Of a stretch of DNA of 9,037 nucleotides, positions 6,716-9,037 are shown piece by piece. Positions within the stretch are counted from its first letter, which is position 1; every line of letters starts with the position of its first letter. This DNA is from Victivallales bacterium (lineage in GTDB: Bacteria; Verrucomicrobiota; Lentisphaeria; Oligosphaerales; Lenti-02): NCBI GenBank assembly GCA_018648945.1, contig JABGQJ010000284.1, positions 1-9,037 on the forward strand, written 5' to 3'. The notes under the pieces are model-generated. The model worked only from the letters and a program-made list of their open reading frames with translations, did no database searches and was not told the origin of the DNA. The position numbers were made by a program, and so were the translations under genes.

Positions 6716-7593
6716 AGCACGGGCGCCTTACCCCCTTCCTGTTCCTCCTCCCGGCCCTGGGCATCTACGCCGTCTTCGTGCTGCTTCCCATCGGCGAGTC
6801 CTTCCGCCTGAGCCTGTTCCACTGGTCCTCGCCCTTGGCCAAGCCTCGCTTCTGCGGCCTGGCCAACTTCACGGACTTGATGCAGGACCGGGTGTTCTGG
6901 TGGGCGCTCTACCACAACGCCCTGCTGGTCGGCCTGTCGCTGGCCATCCAGCTTCCCGTCGCCTGCGGCTTGGCCTTGCTGCTGAGCCGCCCGATTCGCG
7001 GCCGAGGCCTGCTGCGCACCGCCCTCTTCGCCCCGATGGTCATGCCGACCGCCGCCATCGCCGCCCTCTGGCTCTTCATCTACCAACCCGGCGACGGGCT
7101 GCTCACCCAGCTCATCCGCATCGTCCGCCCGGACTTCGACTACGGTTGGCTCGGCGTACCGTCCCACGCCATGTTCTGGGTGTTCATCACCATCTGCTGG
7201 CGCTATACCGGATTCCACCTGGTCCTCTTCCTGGCCGGGATCTCCGCCATCCCGACCCAGCTCTACGAAGCAGCGCGCATCGATGGCGCGGGCGAATGGT
7301 CCCAGGCTCGGCACATCACGCTCCCCTTGCTGAAGCCCACGCTTGCCGTCGCGGCAACCTTGTCCATCATCGGCTCGCTCAAATACTTCGACCTCGTGTA
7401 CCTGATGGCCGCAGGCGTACCCGAGGAAAGCCGCGAACTGCTGGCGACCTACGTCTACCGTCTCGCCTTCGAAGGCTTCAGCGGCCGCTTCGGCTACGGC
7501 TCGGCCGCCGCCGTCTCCCTCCTGCTGGTCGCGCTTGCCGTCGTGCTTCCGCTGCAGACCCGGCGCCGTGCCGCCACGGCGGAGGGCGCATGA
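6712..7593 (+). CDS. ABC sugar transporter permease, MalF/UgpA type
   Basis: This 293-residue inner-membrane permease belongs to the carbohydrate uptake-1 (CUT1) ABC family. The start is set by GGGAGG (6699-6704), 7 nt ahead of an ATG that overlaps the phosphoesterase stop codon. Six membrane segments can be placed at about 7-27, 64-92, 101-124, 153-180, 211-234 and 262-281. The ATPase-contacting EAA loop is E186-A-A-R-I-D-G-A-G-E-W-S-Q, followed by HITLPLLKPTL, as is standard for the family. The N-terminal FLFLLPALGIYAVFVLLPIGESFRLSLF is typical of MalF-like partners without the extra periplasmic loop of E. coli MalF. It should pair with the next gene. No binding protein or ATPase is encoded in this window; in many bacteria one shared ATPase serves several such systems. 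The sugar is unknown. Confidence 0.93.
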   Translation: MKHGRLTPFLFLLPALGIYAVFVLLPIGESFRLSLFHWSSPLAKPRFCGLANFTDLMQDRVFWWALYHNALLVGLSLAIQLPVACGLALLLSRPIRGRGLLRTALFAPMVMPTAAIAALWLFIYQPGDGLLTQLIRIVRPDFDYGWLGVPSHAMFWVFITICWRYTGFHLVLFLAGISAIPTQLYEAARIDGAGEWSQARHITLPLLKPTLAVAATLSIIGSLKYFDLVYLMAAGVPEESRELLATYVYRLAFEGFSGRFGYGSAAAVSLLLVALAVVLPLQTRRRAATAEGA

Positions 7594-8429
7594 GCCAACC
7601 CGCCGCCAGCCGTCTCGCGTGGCTCAGCCGTCGCCTCGTCCTCCTTCTCGCCTTCGTGGTGGCGGCCTATCCATTGATCTGGATGGTGCTCACCGCCTGT
7701 CGCACCGAGCAGGACGCGCGCCGCCACCCCTTTGCCCTCTTCTTCACACCCACTGCGGCGAGCTTCCGCACCGTGCTTTCCTCCGGCCTCTTCGGCAAGG
7801 CCTATCTCAACAGCGCGCTCGTCGCCCTGGCCGGCGTCGCCTTGGCGGTCACCTTCGCCGCCTTCGCCGCCTTCGCCTTCGCCCACTGCCGGTTCCGCGG
7901 CCGCCAGCTCCTCTTCCTCCTCTTTCTCCTCGGCATGATGGTTCCCGTCCATGTGACCCTCATCCCCCTCAACCGCCTGATGGCGCCGGGAGTCCTCGGG
8001 CTCAAGGGCACTCTCTGGGCGCTCATTGGCCCCTACGTGGGCTTTGCCCTGCCGATCAGCATCCTCATTCTCCGCGGCGCCTTCGAGGCCGTACCCAAGG
8101 AACTGATGGAAGCCGCCCGCATGGACGGTTGCACGGCCTGGGGGGTGTTCCGGCATGTGGGTCTGCCCCTGGTCCGCCCAGCTTTGGCCACCGTCACGAT
8201 CTTCAATCTGCTCACCATGTGGAACGAATTTGCCTTCGCCCTCGTCCTGGTCGATGGCAAGAACGCCACCCTCCCCCTGGCCATCTCTCAGTTCCAGGGC
8301 GAGAACGCCACCGACATCACGCTCATCTGCGCCGCGCTGGCCGTTAGTGTCCTCCCCCTGCTGGCCGTCTACTTCGTCGCGCAGAAGCACATAATCCGGG
8401 GACTAACCGCCGGTGCTCTCAAACAATGA
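7590..8429 (+). CDS. ABC sugar transporter permease, MalG/UgpE type
   Basis: This 279-residue inner-membrane permease is the partner of the preceding MalF-type protein. Its ATG overlaps the upstream stop codon (ATGA), and GGAGG at 7581-7585 serves as the Shine-Dalgarno sequence with a short 4-nt spacer, which points to translational coupling and equal subunit supply. Six membrane segments lie at about 15-37, 72-98, 107-128, 139-162, 197-220 and 243-264. The EAA loop is E174-A-A-R-M-D-G-C-T-A-W-G-V-F, followed by HVGLPLVRPAL. Other family marks are FAHCRFRGRQLLF (97-109), MMVPVHVTLIPL (116-127), LTMWNEFAFALVL (208-220) and the C-terminus IIRGLTAGALKQ. It is the last gene of the operon; 134 nt separate it from the prepilin-like gene. 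Confidence 0.94.
   Translation: MSQPAASRLAWLSRRLVLLLAFVVAAYPLIWMVLTACRTEQDARRHPFALFFTPTAASFRTVLSSGLFGKAYLNSALVALAGVALAVTFAAFAAFAFAHCRFRGRQLLFLLFLLGMMVPVHVTLIPLNRLMAPGVLGLKGTLWALIGPYVGFALPISILILRGAFEAVPKELMEAARMDGCTAWGVFRHVGLPLVRPALATVTIFNLLTMWNEFAFALVLVDGKNATLPLAISQFQGENATDITLICAALAVSVLPLLAVYFVAQKHIIRGLTAGALKQ
7852..7878 (+). repeat. In-frame 9-bp tandem repeat in the MalG-type permease
   Basis: CCTTCGCCG occurs twice in tandem (7852-7860 and 7861-7869), followed by CCTTCGCCT (7870-7878). It encodes the Phe-Ala-Ala run at the end of the second membrane segment. Copy-number slippage would add or remove three residues without breaking the frame. It may be no more than codon bias over a low-complexity helix. 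Confidence 0.6.
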
Positions 8430-8563
8430 CTGACAAATGGTGGTCGAAGACCTTCCTTCCATCTCAATAAAGCGCTATTGTAGGGCGTTAGTCCTTTCGA
8501 ATCGCGGACCCGGAAACCGATCCGCTCATCGGTGAAGAAAACAGATAAAGGCAACTTGCGGCC
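8430..8563. other. Intergenic region with small inverted repeats
   Basis: No gene is seen here. Three small dyads are visible. GGTC-GAA-GACC (8442-8452) is followed by TTCCTTCC, a weak terminator-like arrangement just after the permease stop codon. CAATA/TATTG arms (8465-8469 and 8476-8480) flank AAGCGC. ACCGAT/ATCGGT arms (8516-8521 and 8528-8533) flank a 6-nt loop about 30 nt before the prepilin start. None has a proper T-run. No convincing -35/-10 pair was found, although the gap and a separate gene type downstream suggest a promoter for the prepilin gene somewhere here. Confidence 0.35.
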
Positions 8564-9037
8564 ATGTACCCCACACCGTCTGCCCCAACAAGCCGTCTCG
8601 CCCATCGCCCCCGCTTCACGCTGATCGAGTTGCTGGTGGTGATTGCCATCATCGCGATTCTTGCGGCGTTCCTGCTGCCAGCCCTCGCCCGGGCGAGGGA
8701 GAATGCCCGCCAGGCCTCCTGCACGAGCAACCTGAAGCAGATCAGCACCGCCCTCATCATGTACCGTCAGGACAATGACTTCAACATGGCACCCTGGATC
8801 TCCCATCTCTACCGGGAAAAGGTGCTCTCCACCAAGCGGATTTTCCGCTGCCCCTCCGACAAGAACGACGAGGACACCCCCTTCTCACGGTGGGACTGCC
8901 ACTACTACGACGGTGGCCAGTACGAAGCAGCCTACGACCGGACCTCCAACAAGAACGGGATCCACTTCGACCCCACCGACGTAGGCCCAGTCAGCTACTT
9001 CTACGAGACCTCCGACGCCAAATGCAACTGGACGGTC
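8564..9037 (+). CDS. Prepilin-like protein with N-terminal methylation motif (3' end outside the window)
   Basis: The first 158 codons are open to the window edge with no stop, so the gene is partial. It opens with a 17-residue basic, Pro-rich leader, then F18-T-L-I-E22[13 protein letters not shown], the type IV prepilin/type II secretion pseudopilin cleavage and methylation motif with the conserved Glu at +5 after the expected cut. The hydrophobic helix continues to about residue 41, then [19 protein letters not shown], typical of large prepilin-like families in PVC-superphylum bacteria. Downstream MYRQDND and FRCPSDKN also fit that family. R17 replaces the usual Gly before the cut site, as is common in these lineages. 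The start at 8564 is the only ATG after an in-frame TAA at 8546; AAAGG at 8547-8551 is a distant Shine-Dalgarno candidate (12 nt). It is likely exported and membrane-anchored. Its function is unknown; it may be a surface or secretion-associated protein rather than a pilus subunit. Confidence 0.9.
   Translation, partial: MYPTPSAPTSRLAHRPRFTLIELLVVIAIIAILAAFLLPALARARENARQASCTSNLKQISTALIMYRQDNDFNMAPWISHLYREKVLSTKRIFRCPSDKNDEDTPFSRWDCHYYDGGQYEAAYDRTSNKNGIHFDPTDVGPVSYFYETSDAKCNWTV

Noticed and set aside
6621..7589. A long plus-strand open frame that runs through the phosphoesterase end and the MalF-type gene into the MalG-type gene in the same frame
   Set aside because: The part before 7590 translates to Arg/Pro/His-rich low-complexity sequence with no domain, while the overlapping frame encodes a clear permease. 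It is a GC-driven shadow, and the MalG-type protein starts at 7590.
8442..8460. GGTC-GAA-GACC hairpin followed by pyrimidines as a terminator of the permease operon
   Set aside because: Only four base pairs and no continuous T-run; too weak to call as a separate terminator.
1..9037. CRISPR array, insertion sequence ends, integrase or defence genes
   Set aside because: No regularly spaced repeats, transposase or recombinase motifs, or nuclease/helicase defence domains were found in any gene of the window.

Overview
The window is about 9 kb of GC-rich bacterial DNA in which the coding strands are densely packed and G/C dominates third codon positions. The protein set suggests a PVC-superphylum bacterium (Lentisphaerota, Kiritimatiellota or Verrucomicrobiota) or a similar polysaccharide-degrading lineage. 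The main pointers are a secreted DUF4838 protein with a carbohydrate-binding-like tail, a MalF/MalG-type sugar permease pair, and a prepilin-like protein of the [18 protein letters not shown] type that is greatly expanded in those phyla. The taxon is inferred; there is no marker gene.

Layout, left to right. (1) 71-3621, plus strand: a two-gene unit with a secreted DUF4838 glycosidase-like protein (838 aa) followed, 11 nt after its stop, by a cytoplasmic D-2-hydroxyacid dehydrogenase (340 aa) with an intact Arg-Glu-His catalytic triad. (2) 3646-5019, minus strand: a MATE-family efflux protein (457 aa), convergent with the dehydrogenase; a 7-bp-stem hairpin sits across the dehydrogenase stop codon. 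(3) 5020-5316: a 297-bp divergent intergenic region with a 16-bp palindrome overlapping -35-like hexamers on both strands, followed by a strong hairpin. (4) 5317-8429, plus strand: a tight four-gene operon with a small nitroreductase, a Tat-exported calcineurin-like phosphoesterase, and two ABC sugar permeases. The last three genes are joined by two ATGA stop/start overlaps. (5) 8430-8563: a short intergenic region with small inverted repeats. (6) 8564-9037: the first 158 codons of a prepilin-like protein that runs off the window.

How they may work together. The DUF4838 protein would act outside the cytoplasm on a glycan or glycoside, the MalF/MalG pair would import the released sugar, and the dehydrogenase could act on a sugar-derived oxo or hydroxy acid. 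This is inference from neighbourhood. The window has no solute-binding protein, no transporter ATPase and no recognisable transcriptional regulator. The MATE pump and nitroreductase look like an unrelated detoxification-type insert between two carbohydrate-related blocks. I see no CRISPR array, IS element, tRNA, rRNA or defence system. The least expected features are the phosphoesterase-permease coupling and the palindrome/hairpin pair at 5088-5132. Neither amounts to a demonstrated new system.
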